Of a stretch of 64,000 nt of DNA, positions 8,042 to 15,754 are shown piece after piece. Source of the DNA: Mycolicibacterium sp. CH28 (GTDB lineage: Bacteria > Actinomycetota > Actinomycetes > Mycobacteriales > Mycobacteriaceae); assembly GCF_004745805.1 (NCBI RefSeq), contig NZ_SRLQ01000005.1:186001-250000 (forward strand), given 5' to 3'. A program made the position numbers and the translations under genes. Within the stretch, counting starts at the first letter, position 1. The number at the start of each line of letters is the position of its first letter. The notes under the pieces were generated by a model that saw only the letters and a list, made by a program, of their open reading frames with translations, made no database searches and was not told the DNA's origin.

Positions 8042-8655
8042 CCCCCGTGGTTGACGAAGCCGCTACGCTACGGCTCAATGCCAGCGACAATTTGCGGACG
8101 GCGGCGTTGACCACAGCCGACCTCGACGCCCTGCTGCGCCGGGTTGCTCAGCGCGATGCCGATGCCTTCGCCGCCTTCTATGACGCCACCCGCTCGCGGG
8201 TCTACGGCCTCGTAACCCGGGTGCTGCGCGATCAGGGCTATAGCGAAGAAACCACCCAGGACGTCTACCTGCAACTGTGGCGCACCGCCGAGAGCTACGA
8301 CCCCGCATCGGGCAGTGCCTTGGCGTGGCTGCTCACGCTGGCGCACCGCCGGGCCGTGGACCGGGTGCGGTCCGAACAGGCCGCCTCGCAGCGCGAGTCG
8401 CGCTACGGCGCTGCGACCGTGGAGACCCCTGCCGACCATGTCTCCGACGCGGTCATCACCGAGGACGAACGGCGCCAGGTGGCCACCTGCCTGGACGGCC
8501 TGACCGAGGTGCAACGCGAATGCATCGACCTGGCCTACTACCAGGGCATGACCTATGTGCAGGTGTCGGAGCGGCTGGCGGCGAACTTGGCCACCGTGAA
8601 GTCGCGGATGCGCGATGCGCTGCGCGGGCTACGCAATTGTCTGGGTGTGCGATGA
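8038..8655 (+). CDS. sigK: ECF RNA polymerase sigma factor SigK
   Basis: Extracytoplasmic-function sigma factor. Region 2 ([24 protein letters not shown]), its core-binding and -10-recognition part, and region 4 (helix-turn-helix [20 protein letters not shown]) are nearly identical to M. tuberculosis SigK. The start is uncertain: GTG at 8038 overlaps the DUF1365 stop (GTGA) and gives 205 residues; TTG at 8107 gives 182, closer to the 187-residue M. tuberculosis protein. It is followed directly by its anti-sigma factor. In M. tuberculosis SigK drives mpt70/mpt83 and its own locus; the promoter at 7180-7207 fits autoregulation here. Confidence 0.93.
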   Translation: MTPVVDEAATLRLNASDNLRTAALTTADLDALLRRVAQRDADAFAAFYDATRSRVYGLVTRVLRDQGYSEETTQDVYLQLWRTAESYDPASGSALAWLLTLAHRRAVDRVRSEQAASQRESRYGAATVETPADHVSDAVITEDERRQVATCLDGLTEVQRECIDLAYYQGMTYVQVSERLAANLATVKSRMRDALRGLRNCLGVR

Positions 8656-8665
8656 GGGTGCCGCG

Positions 8666-9409
8666 ATGACTCAACAACTCGATGGCTCCGAATCCGGAGA
8701 CCTGCTGGAACTTGCTGTTCCTTATGCGTTGCACGCGGTGTCCGACTCCGAGCGCGAACAGATCGAGACCCAGCTGGCCCACGCCGGCCGCCAGGCCGCC
8801 GACGCGTTCTACGACGAGGTGCGGGCCGTCCGCGAGACGATGGCCGTCGTGTCCTCGGCCAGTGCCGCCGAACCGCCGGCCGCGCTGCGCCAGCGGCTGC
8901 TGACAGCGGTGGCCGACGACAATGTGCGCACCCTGCCCACCGCCCACCCGGAGCCGGCCAACCGGCGCTGGCGTACGGCGGTGCTGTCGGCGGTCGCGGC
9001 ACTGGTGGTCGGCCTCGGCGCCGTGGGCGTCGTCCTGTCGCTGCGGCCCGAGGCGGCGCAGCCCTCGACCGCACAGCAGGTGTTCGCCGCGCCCGACGTA
9101 CACACCGTCTCCGGGGCCATCCCCGGCGGCGGCACCGCGACGGTGGTGTTCTCCCGCGAGAAGAACGCCGGCGTGCTGGTGATGAACGACGTGCCGAAAC
9201 CCGTGCCGGGCACCGTTTACCAAATGTGGCTGGTCAGTGACAGCGGGCAGACCTCGGCGGGGACGATGGACGACAAGGCCGTCACGCCGTCGACCACCGC
9301 GGTGTTGCCGGACCTGGGGAACTCGAAGGCGCTGAAGTTCACCGTCGAACCGGGAACCGGCTCCACCGAGCCGACCGGCCAGGTGGTCGCCGAACTGCCG
9401 CTGTCCTGA
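8666..9409 (+). CDS. rskA: anti-sigma-K factor RskA
   Basis: 247-residue single-pass membrane anti-sigma factor. The N-terminal cytoplasmic half ([17 protein letters not shown]) is the zinc-less anti-sigma domain that holds SigK. One transmembrane helix spans about residues 103-125 (after NRRWRT). The extracytoplasmic RskA domain follows, ending with the [14 protein letters not shown] and [15 protein letters not shown] segments typical of the family. The ATG at 8666 has GAGGG seven bases upstream, overlapping the sigK stop. Regulated proteolysis of RskA would release SigK. No truncation is visible, so the pair looks functional. Confidence 0.95.
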   Translation: MTQQLDGSESGDLLELAVPYALHAVSDSEREQIETQLAHAGRQAADAFYDEVRAVRETMAVVSSASAAEPPAALRQRLLTAVADDNVRTLPTAHPEPANRRWRTAVLSAVAALVVGLGAVGVVLSLRPEAAQPSTAQQVFAAPDVHTVSGAIPGGGTATVVFSREKNAGVLVMNDVPKPVPGTVYQMWLVSDSGQTSAGTMDDKAVTPSTTAVLPDLGNSKALKFTVEPGTGSTEPTGQVVAELPLS

Positions 9410-9479
9410 CCAACAGCACCGTGCCACGCAGCGAGACCGGCGGTGTCGGCGAGTACTACCGCGGCCCTAGCATCCGGCC

Positions 9480-10313
9480 ATGGGCAGAGACTTCCGCTTC
9501 GGCATCGGCGTGCGCTCGGTCAAGTCGGCGCAGCGGTTGCGCGAGACGGTGCGGCGCTTCGAGGATCTGGGCTTCGACGTCCTGCACGTGCCCGACCATC
9601 TCGGGCGCTTCGGTGTCCCGGCACCGTTCCCCACCATGGTGGCCGCCGCCGAGGCTGCCAAGACCATGCGGGTGGGCACCTTCGTGATCAACGCGGCCTT
9701 CTACAAGCCGGCGCTGTTGGCCCGCGACGCCGTCGCCGTCGACATCCTGACCGAGGGCCGACTCGACCTCGGGCTGGGCACCGGGTACGTGCGGGAAGAG
9801 TTCGAAGCCGCCGAGCTGCCCTACCCGAGCGCCGGGGAACGCGTCGACCACCTCCGGCACACCACCGAATACCTCAAGGAGACCGCGCCGTCGATCCCGA
9901 TCCTGATCGCCGGCAACGGTGACCGGGTATTGCGGATCGCCGCCCAGCACGCCGACATCATCGGCCTGACCGGCGGCGGGGTACCGGACTCCCCCGACCA
10001 CGACCCGCTGGCCGAGCGCATCGAGTTCGTCCGTGCCGCCGCCGGTGACCGGTTCGCCGACCTCGAACTCAATATCGCCATCACCGGGGTGCCGACGGAC
10101 TCCTCGGGCATCCCCGATCTCGCGCTCACCCGGGGATATGCACCCGATGCCACCGAGGAGCAGCTGCTGGCGCTGCCGACCGTGCTGACCGGCACACCCC
10201 GCGATATCGCCGCGACCCTGCGAGAGCGCCGCGACCGCTACGGGATCACCTACTTCACGGTGCAGGACTACCACGCGGAGTACTTCGCCAAAGTGATCGC
10301 CGAGTTGCGGTGA
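9480..10313 (+). CDS. LLM-class F420-dependent oxidoreductase
   Basis: 277 residues, a luciferase-like (beta/alpha)8 barrel enzyme expected to use reduced coenzyme F420. Typical segments are FRFGIGVRSVKSAQRL at the start, LGFDVLHVPDH, VNAAF-like FVINAAFYKPALLARD and GRLDLGLGTGYVREEFE. The architecture resembles the F420-binding LLM subfamily typical of mycobacteria. ATG at 9480 is preceded by GGCC and only a weak ribosome site. It stands alone between rskA and the tRNA gene. Substrate unknown; an alternative is an FMN-dependent monooxygenase, but mycobacterial members are mostly F420 enzymes. Confidence 0.88.
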   Translation: MGRDFRFGIGVRSVKSAQRLRETVRRFEDLGFDVLHVPDHLGRFGVPAPFPTMVAAAEAAKTMRVGTFVINAAFYKPALLARDAVAVDILTEGRLDLGLGTGYVREEFEAAELPYPSAGERVDHLRHTTEYLKETAPSIPILIAGNGDRVLRIAAQHADIIGLTGGGVPDSPDHDPLAERIEFVRAAAGDRFADLELNIAITGVPTDSSGIPDLALTRGYAPDATEEQLLALPTVLTGTPRDIAATLRERRDRYGITYFTVQDYHAEYFAKVIAELR

Positions 10314-10399
10314 GCGATCGGTTATCGATGGTTGCCGAGGCCACTAACCATCGCGACGATGGGGATGCGGCCCGTGCACGGTAAGCTCTCAGCCGGTCC

Positions 10400-10472
10400 G
10401 CCCCCGTAGCTCAGGGGATAGAGCACGGCTCTCCTAAAGCCGGTGTCGCAGGTTCGAATCCTGCCGGGGGCA
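10400..10472 (+). tRNA. tRNA-Arg (anticodon CCU)
   Basis: A 73-base cloverleaf. The acceptor stem GCCCCCG (10400-10406) pairs with CGGGGGC (10465-10471), with discriminator A at 10472 and no encoded CCA. The anticodon arm is CGGCT-CTCCTAA-AGCCG with CCT at 10433-10435, reading AGG. The T-loop GGTTCGAATCC is standard. A -10-like TAAGCT lies at 10382-10387. It is the boundary of the restriction-modification island. Confidence 0.97.
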
Positions 10473-10684
10473 CTTATCTAGCCGCATGACTTCGGCTGAT
10501 GCTTTACAGCTGCTTCGGTTGATCCTTGATGCTCCCGAGATGAGGGAGTTGAGCGTGGCTCCGCCACGCGAGCATGTCGGAACCCACTGGTAAGAGAAGT
10601 GACGTGACACCCGAAAGCCCGATCCCACGACACACCATGTCAGCGTCCCAACCTTGCGTCGAAACGTGTATCAGGATCTGGCCC
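10473..10684. other. 212-base gap between tRNA-Arg and the R-M genes
   Basis: No confident gene. A 35-codon frame (ATG 10486 to TAA 10593) has plausible composition but no ribosome site. I see no copy of the tRNA 3' end here or near 13320, so there is no obvious attachment repeat. Confidence 0.4.
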
Positions 10685-10873
10685 ATGACGGGCAATCGGG
10701 GCCGACGCCGCCCACAGTGGCGGGGCGAGCGAAAGGCAATCCTGATTCGCGTCCCATTGCCGGTGGCAGACGAGTTGACGGCGGTCGCGCAGGAGTCGTC
10801 GGAATCGGTTTCCGACGTCGCCGGTCGGCTCATCTCCGCTGCACTCGCCGCCCGCGGGACCGGCCTGGCATGA
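10685..10873 (+). CDS. small ribbon-helix-helix-like protein upstream of the methyltransferase
   Basis: 62 residues. After a basic start (MTGNRGRRRPQWRGERK) comes a beta strand and two helices in the ribbon-helix-helix spacing: ILIRVPLPVADELTAVA, then SVSDVAGRLISAAL. This resembles CopG/Arc-type DNA-binding proteins. Its last codon overlaps the methyltransferase start (ATGA), so it is translationally coupled to it. An in-frame ATG at 10574 would add 37 residues, but that part does not look like protein. I infer a regulator of the restriction-modification operon, a role normally filled by helix-turn-helix C proteins; this is unproven. Confidence 0.6.
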   Translation: MTGNRGRRRPQWRGERKAILIRVPLPVADELTAVAQESSESVSDVAGRLISAALAARGTGLA

Positions 10874-12147
10874 ACTCCCGACCTACCGCAATCGACCTCT
10901 TTTCCGGTGCCGGAGGTGGTGGCCTCGGCCTGACTCAGGCGGGCTTCGACCTGAGGTGGTCGGTCGATCTTGATCCCGACGCCGCGAGGACCCACCAGCG
11001 CCACCTTCCCGGCGCGACGGTCACCGGCGATATCCGAGCGTTGAGCGACGCAGCCCTGGCCCAGTCGGTGGGTATGGCTCCCGGTGAGCTCGACCTGCTG
11101 TTCGCGGGGCCCCCGTGTCAGGGTTTCAGCATGATTGGCCAGCGTAAGATCGCCGATCTTCGAAACACGTTGTACCGCGAGGTAATACGAGCAACCGCGG
11201 TGTTCAAGCCGAAAGTGGTCGTCATCGAAAACGTCCCCGGCCTGCTGACACTCGCCGGCGGTTCATATCTCGCGTCCATCCTCGCGGGGTTGGAAGACCT
11301 GGGCGCACAGGGCTATCGGACGGCGTGCGCGGAGTTGCTGGCCGCCCAGTACGGTGCGCCGCAGATGCGCTGGCGGCTGGTGATCATCGCGTGGCGCGAC
11401 GATCTCGGCATTCCGCCCGGCTACGGCTTCCCCGAGCCGACCCACGGCGACAGCGCTATCGGCGACCTGGTGTCGAACGTGACCATCCCCCAACGCTCCT
11501 ACAAGGGGTTGTTGACCACTCGCGCCGCCATCGGAGATCTGCCGGCCCTAGAGGCAGGCGAAACGGTGTCGAATTACGGGGGCAATCCGAGGTACCGATT
11601 CCAGAAGGTTGCCCGGACGCTGCCGAACGGTCGCCGGATGAATAGCTCCGAACTACACGATCACTACGCCGCGGCACTGGGCGAGACCACCTTGAACCGC
11701 CTGCGCCACCTCAAGCCTGGAGAGGATTGGCGGGACCTGCCGCACGAACTGCTGCCAGGCAGCATGCAGCGCGCTCTTCGGAAGGATCACACCCGCCGGT
11801 ATCGGCGCATGGACTGGGACGGTGTTCCGCGCGCGATTATCACGCGATTTCGCGATCCCAAGTCCGGCGAGTACACCCATCCCGAACAACACCGGACAAT
11901 TTCGATCCGCGAGGCCGCGAGGATTCAAGGGTTCCCGGATTGGTTCTCGTTCGCCGGATCGACGACCAGCAAGTATGTTCAGGTCGGCAACGCGATTCCG
12001 GTTCCGTTAGCCAAAGCGATTGCAGCCGAGATCATCTCGTGCCTAGCGGGAGTTCCCGCCGGCACCCGACTCGTGGAGCCCTTCCGGCGACGTCCGATAC
12101 CGTTCATCGGCCAACACGGCGAGCTCACCGAGCGTATCGCGGCATGA
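10870..12147 (+). CDS. DNA (cytosine-5)-methyltransferase of a type II R-M system
   Basis: 425 residues with all main C5-methyltransferase motifs in order: motif I DLFSGAGGGGLGL (AdoMet binding, near residue 7), motif IV GPPCQGFS with the catalytic Cys83, motif VI VVIENVPG, motif VIII-type QMRWRLVII, a variable target-recognition region around residues 230-330, and motif X YVQVGNAIPVPLA near the end. ATG at 10870 overlaps the upstream regulator stop, and its own stop overlaps the endonuclease start at 12144 (ATGA). It should protect the host from the partner endonuclease. Codons end in A/T more often than in neighbouring genes, consistent with acquisition. Confidence 0.95.
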   Translation: MNSRPTAIDLFSGAGGGGLGLTQAGFDLRWSVDLDPDAARTHQRHLPGATVTGDIRALSDAALAQSVGMAPGELDLLFAGPPCQGFSMIGQRKIADLRNTLYREVIRATAVFKPKVVVIENVPGLLTLAGGSYLASILAGLEDLGAQGYRTACAELLAAQYGAPQMRWRLVIIAWRDDLGIPPGYGFPEPTHGDSAIGDLVSNVTIPQRSYKGLLTTRAAIGDLPALEAGETVSNYGGNPRYRFQKVARTLPNGRRMNSSELHDHYAAALGETTLNRLRHLKPGEDWRDLPHELLPGSMQRALRKDHTRRYRRMDWDGVPRAIITRFRDPKSGEYTHPEQHRTISIREAARIQGFPDWFSFAGSTTSKYVQVGNAIPVPLAKAIAAEIISCLAGVPAGTRLVEPFRRRPIPFIGQHGELTERIAA

Positions 12148-13316
12148 CTCCACCGCCGACTCGAACTCGGGCGGAACGCGAACTCCTTCGACCACACATC
12201 GCCGAATGGTTCGGGCACCGCGTCTTTCCGGCTGTCGCTAACCACGCCAACGCCCGACGAGATCAGCGGTCTCAGTGCTGCCCGTTCCTGTCCCGCGTCG
12301 CAGAGAAACAGACCGCGTGCGTCAAGAGCGAGAACAGCCGTGGCGTGTGCACCATCAGCGCGGGCAGCAACGGATCACGTCAGGACTGGCTCGTTTGCCC
12401 ACACCGCGCCCTCGACGACGGCCTTCTGCACGCCATGGTTCGGCGGCTCTTCGGCCTGGCGGCAGACCAAGCGGTACACGTGCTGCCGGTAACGAATCTC
12501 GCCGACGAGCCGACGCGTGAGCGGATGATCGCCGACGCCAACGATCCGTCAAAACCGCTGCAATTTCTGACGTTTCAACAGCTTTTTGGTGGAGAGGTTT
12601 CCCTACCCCGCTCGCCGGCCAGCCCCGAGTTGTCCTTCGATATCACCGTGGTCGAGTTGGCGCCGTCGAACGAGGGTGAGTCCGGGGTCAAGCTCGGCCG
12701 CTACGGCGTCATCGAGATGCAGACAACCGACACCCACGGTTCCTATCGCTACGCCGTTGAAGCGCTGCGCGGTGCACTCGACCTCCACGAGGATGACTTC
12801 GGCGCCCAAGTCGCCGCACATCCCGACTGGCCGGGCAGGAGGATCGAGGGGCCGAACATCAGCAACGTCTTCAAAAGGACGTTCTATCAAGTGATGTTCA
12901 AGTTTCAGATCACCCGGCGGCCATCGTCGGCGGGGTGCATTCTGGCGCTGCCCCGACCGGTTTGGGACTCGTGGCAGCCTTTTCTCGGCGCTCCTGACGT
13001 GGTCGACATGGGCGACGGAACGCACCGCCTCCAGGCCAAGGGCGAGCCGGTCACCGACACCACCGCGCCCAATTGGATCTACGTCTTCGACATCGACGAA
13101 CAACCGCCCGCCGATGGCAGCACAACGCCCATCGACATTCAGTTCGTGATCGCCACCGATGCGCCCACCCTGAGCCGATTTGCACTCGACATCGCTCCCC
13201 GCCACGCGATCGGCGAAGCCCACCACGAAGATACGGTTCTTGGCGCCCTGACTCGTCGGGTGGGGAGTTACGTGTCAGGCCTCGGCGACCAATTGCAGCT
13301 AGATCTGCACAGCTAG
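12144..13316 (+). CDS. NotI-family type II restriction endonuclease
   Basis: 390 residues, strongly like my memory of NotI through most of its length. An N-terminal Cys4 iron-binding fold is visible (Cys46 in CPFL, Cys59 in ACVK, Cys69 in RGVC, Cys85 in LVCP). The PD-(D/E)xK-type core follows, with Asp166 in LSFDIT and the unusual Glu191-x-Gln193 in RYGVIEMQT. Then come HGSYRYAVEA and the very conserved GPNISNVFKRTFYQ. The ATG overlaps the methyltransferase stop, so the enzyme is made after or with its methylase. NotI cuts GCGGCCGC; the specificity here may be the same or related but cannot be read from the sequence alone. Confidence 0.9.
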   Translation: MTPPPTRTRAERELLRPHIAEWFGHRVFPAVANHANARRDQRSQCCPFLSRVAEKQTACVKSENSRGVCTISAGSNGSRQDWLVCPHRALDDGLLHAMVRRLFGLAADQAVHVLPVTNLADEPTRERMIADANDPSKPLQFLTFQQLFGGEVSLPRSPASPELSFDITVVELAPSNEGESGVKLGRYGVIEMQTTDTHGSYRYAVEALRGALDLHEDDFGAQVAAHPDWPGRRIEGPNISNVFKRTFYQVMFKFQITRRPSSAGCILALPRPVWDSWQPFLGAPDVVDMGDGTHRLQAKGEPVTDTTAPNWIYVFDIDEQPPADGSTTPIDIQFVIATDAPTLSRFALDIAPRHAIGEAHHEDTVLGALTRRVGSYVSGLGDQLQLDLHS

Positions 13317-13332
13317 CGAAGCCGGCCCCGGG

Positions 13333-14229
13333 TTACGATTGCCCGCGCCAGCCCGAGATGTCGGTGACCACGACCCGCCGGGGTGTGAACATGACGCCCC
13401 GTCCCGTCGACGGCCCTTCGTCGTCGTGCTCGTCGTCCCACGTGAGCGCGGCGACCCCGGACAGTTGCAGCGTTGCGCCCGTGCGGAAGTCGAGGAACAG
13501 CACCGCTGCGGTCGGGTCGACCGCGAGATTGCCGAGGCTGTTGAACAGGTTGTTGCCGGGGTAGTCGGGCCACCACAGCCGGTCGTCTTCGGTGCGCACG
13601 AAGCCGGCCGGCCCGCCGCGGTGGGAGGCGTCGCTGCCCGAGGCAGGATGGGTCGTCCCCAGGAAGAAGGTGTCCGCACCCTCGATGAGCCCGCGGTCCT
13701 CGGGACGCAGGCCAGATCCGGAAAACACCGGTGTACGGCCGGGCCCCGACGCCCCGCCGGGTAGATCCAGCCGGCGGGGCTGGATGAACTTCGGGCAGTT
13801 GCCGTAGGCCTGGTCGACGTCGATCTCCAGCCCGCCCGAGTCGCTGCGGTTCAACAGCCCATTGATGCGAATACGGCGCCGGGCAGCGAAATTCATCACC
13901 ACCAGGCCGGCGGGCTGACCGGCCGGTAGGCGATGCAACGGGTCGGCCGGGGGCAGGTCGCTGTCGACGCGCAGCGTGGTCGGTGTCGCGGCGGTCAGGA
14001 AGCCGGACTGCCCCAATATCGGTGAGGTCCACAGCCGGCCGGCGGCATCACGTGCGGTCAGCACCGCCAGCTGGGCGGTCGCCAGGAAGTCGGCGGTCGC
14101 CGGCCGCAATTCACCGCGAGCCGTCATCGGCGCCAGTTGCTCGGCGCGGGTGCGCACCCCGGCGCGGGTCTGGACGGCCAGCTCGCCGCTGTGGAATCCC
14201 ACAGCGGCGGGCCGGTTTTCATTCGTCAT
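13333..14229 (-). CDS. pyridoxamine 5'-phosphate oxidase-family flavin-binding protein
   Basis: 298 residues with two split-barrel segments typical of large PPOX/FMN-binding proteins. The N-terminus has FHSGELAVQTRAG, a pattern seen in this subfamily. RIRINGLL lies at about residue 120, and YGNCPKFIQPR near 142 is another family signature. The C-terminal half (GFVRTEDDRLWWPDYPGNNLFNSLGN) is the barrel expected to bind flavin. It is convergent with the endonuclease gene (16 bases between stops), so it marks the right edge of the island. The reaction is unknown; it is not PdxH, which is encoded at 62862-63545. Confidence 0.8.
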   Translation of the reverse strand: MTNENRPAAVGFHSGELAVQTRAGVRTRAEQLAPMTARGELRPATADFLATAQLAVLTARDAAGRLWTSPILGQSGFLTAATPTTLRVDSDLPPADPLHRLPAGQPAGLVVMNFAARRRIRINGLLNRSDSGGLEIDVDQAYGNCPKFIQPRRLDLPGGASGPGRTPVFSGSGLRPEDRGLIEGADTFFLGTTHPASGSDASHRGGPAGFVRTEDDRLWWPDYPGNNLFNSLGNLAVDPTAAVLFLDFRTGATLQLSGVAALTWDDEHDDEGPSTGRGVMFTPRRVVVTDISGWRGQS

Positions 14230-14258
14230 GCGCGCGACTCGTTCTCGGGCTGAGCCCG

Positions 14259-14828
14259 TTACAGGGGGTTACGACCGGCGAAGGCGACGACGCGTTGGGT
14301 AGCGGTCGCCGCGGCGCCCGACTCGACCGCGGGGCCGAAGAGATTCTGCGGTCGCAGCGCCGGGACGAGCTGCGATCCCACCGCCTCGGCCAGCGCGGCC
14401 TCGGACTCGTCGAACTCGACCGGTCGATCGATGGCCACCGCGAGGTCCCAGCTGTGGATCAGGGTGGAGTAGGTGATGATGCCGATGGCCCGCTCGGCCG
14501 GCATCGCGCCGAGGACGGTTGTGACCGGAAGCTGCCACTCGGCGACTGTTGCCCAGGCCCGCTGGGACCGCTCGACGGACCGCTCGACCACCGCCAGCGG
14601 CGTCGAGCCGAGTATGTCGGCGCCGCTGAACAGCTCCGCTTCGATGGGCCCGCTGCCACCATCGACCGCCGCGGCGAAGGCGTCGATCGAGGCGACGGTG
14701 TGACTGAGCAGCGACCGTACGTTCCACCCCGAACACGGGCTGGGGAGGTCCAGGTCGGACGCAGCGAGGGCAGCGGAAAGGCCGATCAGGCGGCGATCGG
14801 CACGGTTCAGCAGGTCCAGCGAGGTCAT
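14259..14828 (-). CDS. TIGR03086-type DinB-like metal-binding protein
   Basis: 189 residues, four-helix DinB/maleylpyruvate-isomerase-N-like fold. Diagnostic segments are LPSPCSGWNVRSLLSHTV near residue 29 (metal-binding His) and YSTLIHSWDLAVAI near 122 (second His). The family often has a thiol-dependent (mycothiol) transferase or isomerase role, but the substrate here is unknown. It is transcribed divergently from the CGNR regulator at 14928 across a gap with repeated operator-like motifs, so it is the likely target of that regulator. The ATG at 14828 follows a GGA-type ribosome site. Confidence 0.8.
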   Translation of the reverse strand: MTSLDLLNRADRRLIGLSAALAASDLDLPSPCSGWNVRSLLSHTVASIDAFAAAVDGGSGPIEAELFSGADILGSTPLAVVERSVERSQRAWATVAEWQLPVTTVLGAMPAERAIGIITYSTLIHSWDLAVAIDRPVEFDESEAALAEAVGSQLVPALRPQNLFGPAVESGAAATATQRVVAFAGRNPL

Positions 14829-14838
14829 TGGAGTCCTT

Positions 14839-14854
14839 CCATCGTTCTAACGGT
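14839..14854. promoter_or_regulatory. operator-like repeat, copy 1
   Basis: The 16-mer CCATCGTTCTAACGGT is repeated exactly at 14886-14901, 47 bases away. Each contains the short palindrome CGTT-CT-AACG. A reverse partial copy (CGTTAGA, 14871-14877) lies between them. This is a candidate binding site for the neighbouring CGNR protein. Confidence 0.55.
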
Positions 14855-14885
14855 TACGTGTTTGCATTGACGTTAGATGTCTACG

Positions 14886-14901
14886 CCATCGTTCTAACGG
14901 T
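14886..14901. promoter_or_regulatory. operator-like repeat, copy 2
   Basis: Exact second copy of the 16-mer at 14839-14854. It sits 26 bases before the CGNR gene start, where binding would block or activate its own promoter as well as the divergent gene. Confidence 0.55.
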
Positions 14902-14927
14902 GTCAACCGACTGATAGCATTAGCGAG

Positions 14928-15521
14928 ATGAATGCCGGGTCACGGCTGGACAGAGCGCAGGCGGCCGGCTTCCCGGTCGCGGGAGAGCCGCTGGCCGTGG
15001 ACCTGGCGGACACGATCATCACCAGCCGCGACCCCAATGCCGATCTGCTTCCCGACGAGGCAACCTGCCGGCTGTGGTGGGGCCTGCAACGGGACCGACT
15101 ACCCGCCTCGCCGCCACCGCCCTTGGCTCCCACCGTGGAACTGCGGTACGCGATCCGGCACATCCTGGACGCGCATATCGCCGGGGCCGCACCCGACCGG
15201 GCCGCCATCGACTGCGTCAACGATGTCGCCGCCAGCGTGACCTCCAGCCGCCGGCTCGTTCAGACCCCCACCGGATGGACCGCCGTCACCGTCGGGCAAG
15301 CGCCAGCTGATCGGCCCTACGCGCTCGCACTCGCGGCGACCGCCGAGAGCCTCATCGACCTTCTCGTCGGACCCGCCGCCGAACGGCTACGCAGATGCCA
15401 AAACCCTACCTGCAGCATGCTTTTCGTCGCCTCAGACGCACGCCGCAAGTTCTGCACCCAGAACATCTGCGCCAACCGGACGCGGGTGGCCCGCCACTAC
15501 CAGCGCCACCGCCCCGGCTGA
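14928..15521 (+). CDS. CGNR zinc-finger (ABATE domain) transcription regulator
   Basis: 197 residues. The N-terminus (GEPLAVDLADTI, with LPDEATCRLWW) is the ABATE-like stress-sensing domain. The C-terminus is the zinc finger: Cys in RRCQNPTCSMLF, then RRKFCTQNICANRTRVARHY. The signature tetrad CGNR reads CANR here, a one-residue change, while the Cys pattern and following basic helix are intact. These proteins usually bind DNA near their own gene, and two identical 16-base motifs lie in the divergent promoter. It probably controls itself and the DinB-like gene. Confidence 0.85.
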   Translation: MNAGSRLDRAQAAGFPVAGEPLAVDLADTIITSRDPNADLLPDEATCRLWWGLQRDRLPASPPPPLAPTVELRYAIRHILDAHIAGAAPDRAAIDCVNDVAASVTSSRRLVQTPTGWTAVTVGQAPADRPYALALAATAESLIDLLVGPAAERLRRCQNPTCSMLFVASDARRKFCTQNICANRTRVARHYQRHRPG

Positions 15522-15754
15522 TCTACGACCGCCCCGGTCAGATATCGCCATATTGATGACAAACTGGTGCCAGCGGGACGTTTGTGGATCGGTGAGCGGG
15601 GCATGCTGCGCAGCAGGTGGGCGCGGTGGTCGACACCCGCGCCCCACCGAGGTCCTGTCGGTTCAGACCGCGAGCCGGCAGGGCCGCCTTCGGGTGCAGT
15701 GCCCGCTTCCCCATTCCGGCCCGCCACTCTCTTAGCTGTAGTAACTTCGGCGCT
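15522..15754. other. 233-base gap before the thiolase gene
   Basis: No gene recognised. Short open frames here have high Arg/Pro content without ribosome sites. TATCGCCATATTGATGACAA near 15541 is AT-richer than the surroundings and may hold a promoter. Confidence 0.3.

Noticed and set aside
10486..10593. 35-codon frame between tRNA and the R-M genes
   Set aside because: No ribosome site, overlaps the start of another frame, and shows no recognisable fold.
11727..12143. Frame extending the endonuclease upstream
   Set aside because: It overlaps the methyltransferase in another frame; the ATGA overlap at 12144 fits the family start.
10473..13340. Attachment-site repeat of the tRNA 3' end flanking the R-M island
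   Set aside because: I looked for the tRNA 3' end sequence around 13316-13340 and found none, so integration by a site-specific recombinase is not supported.
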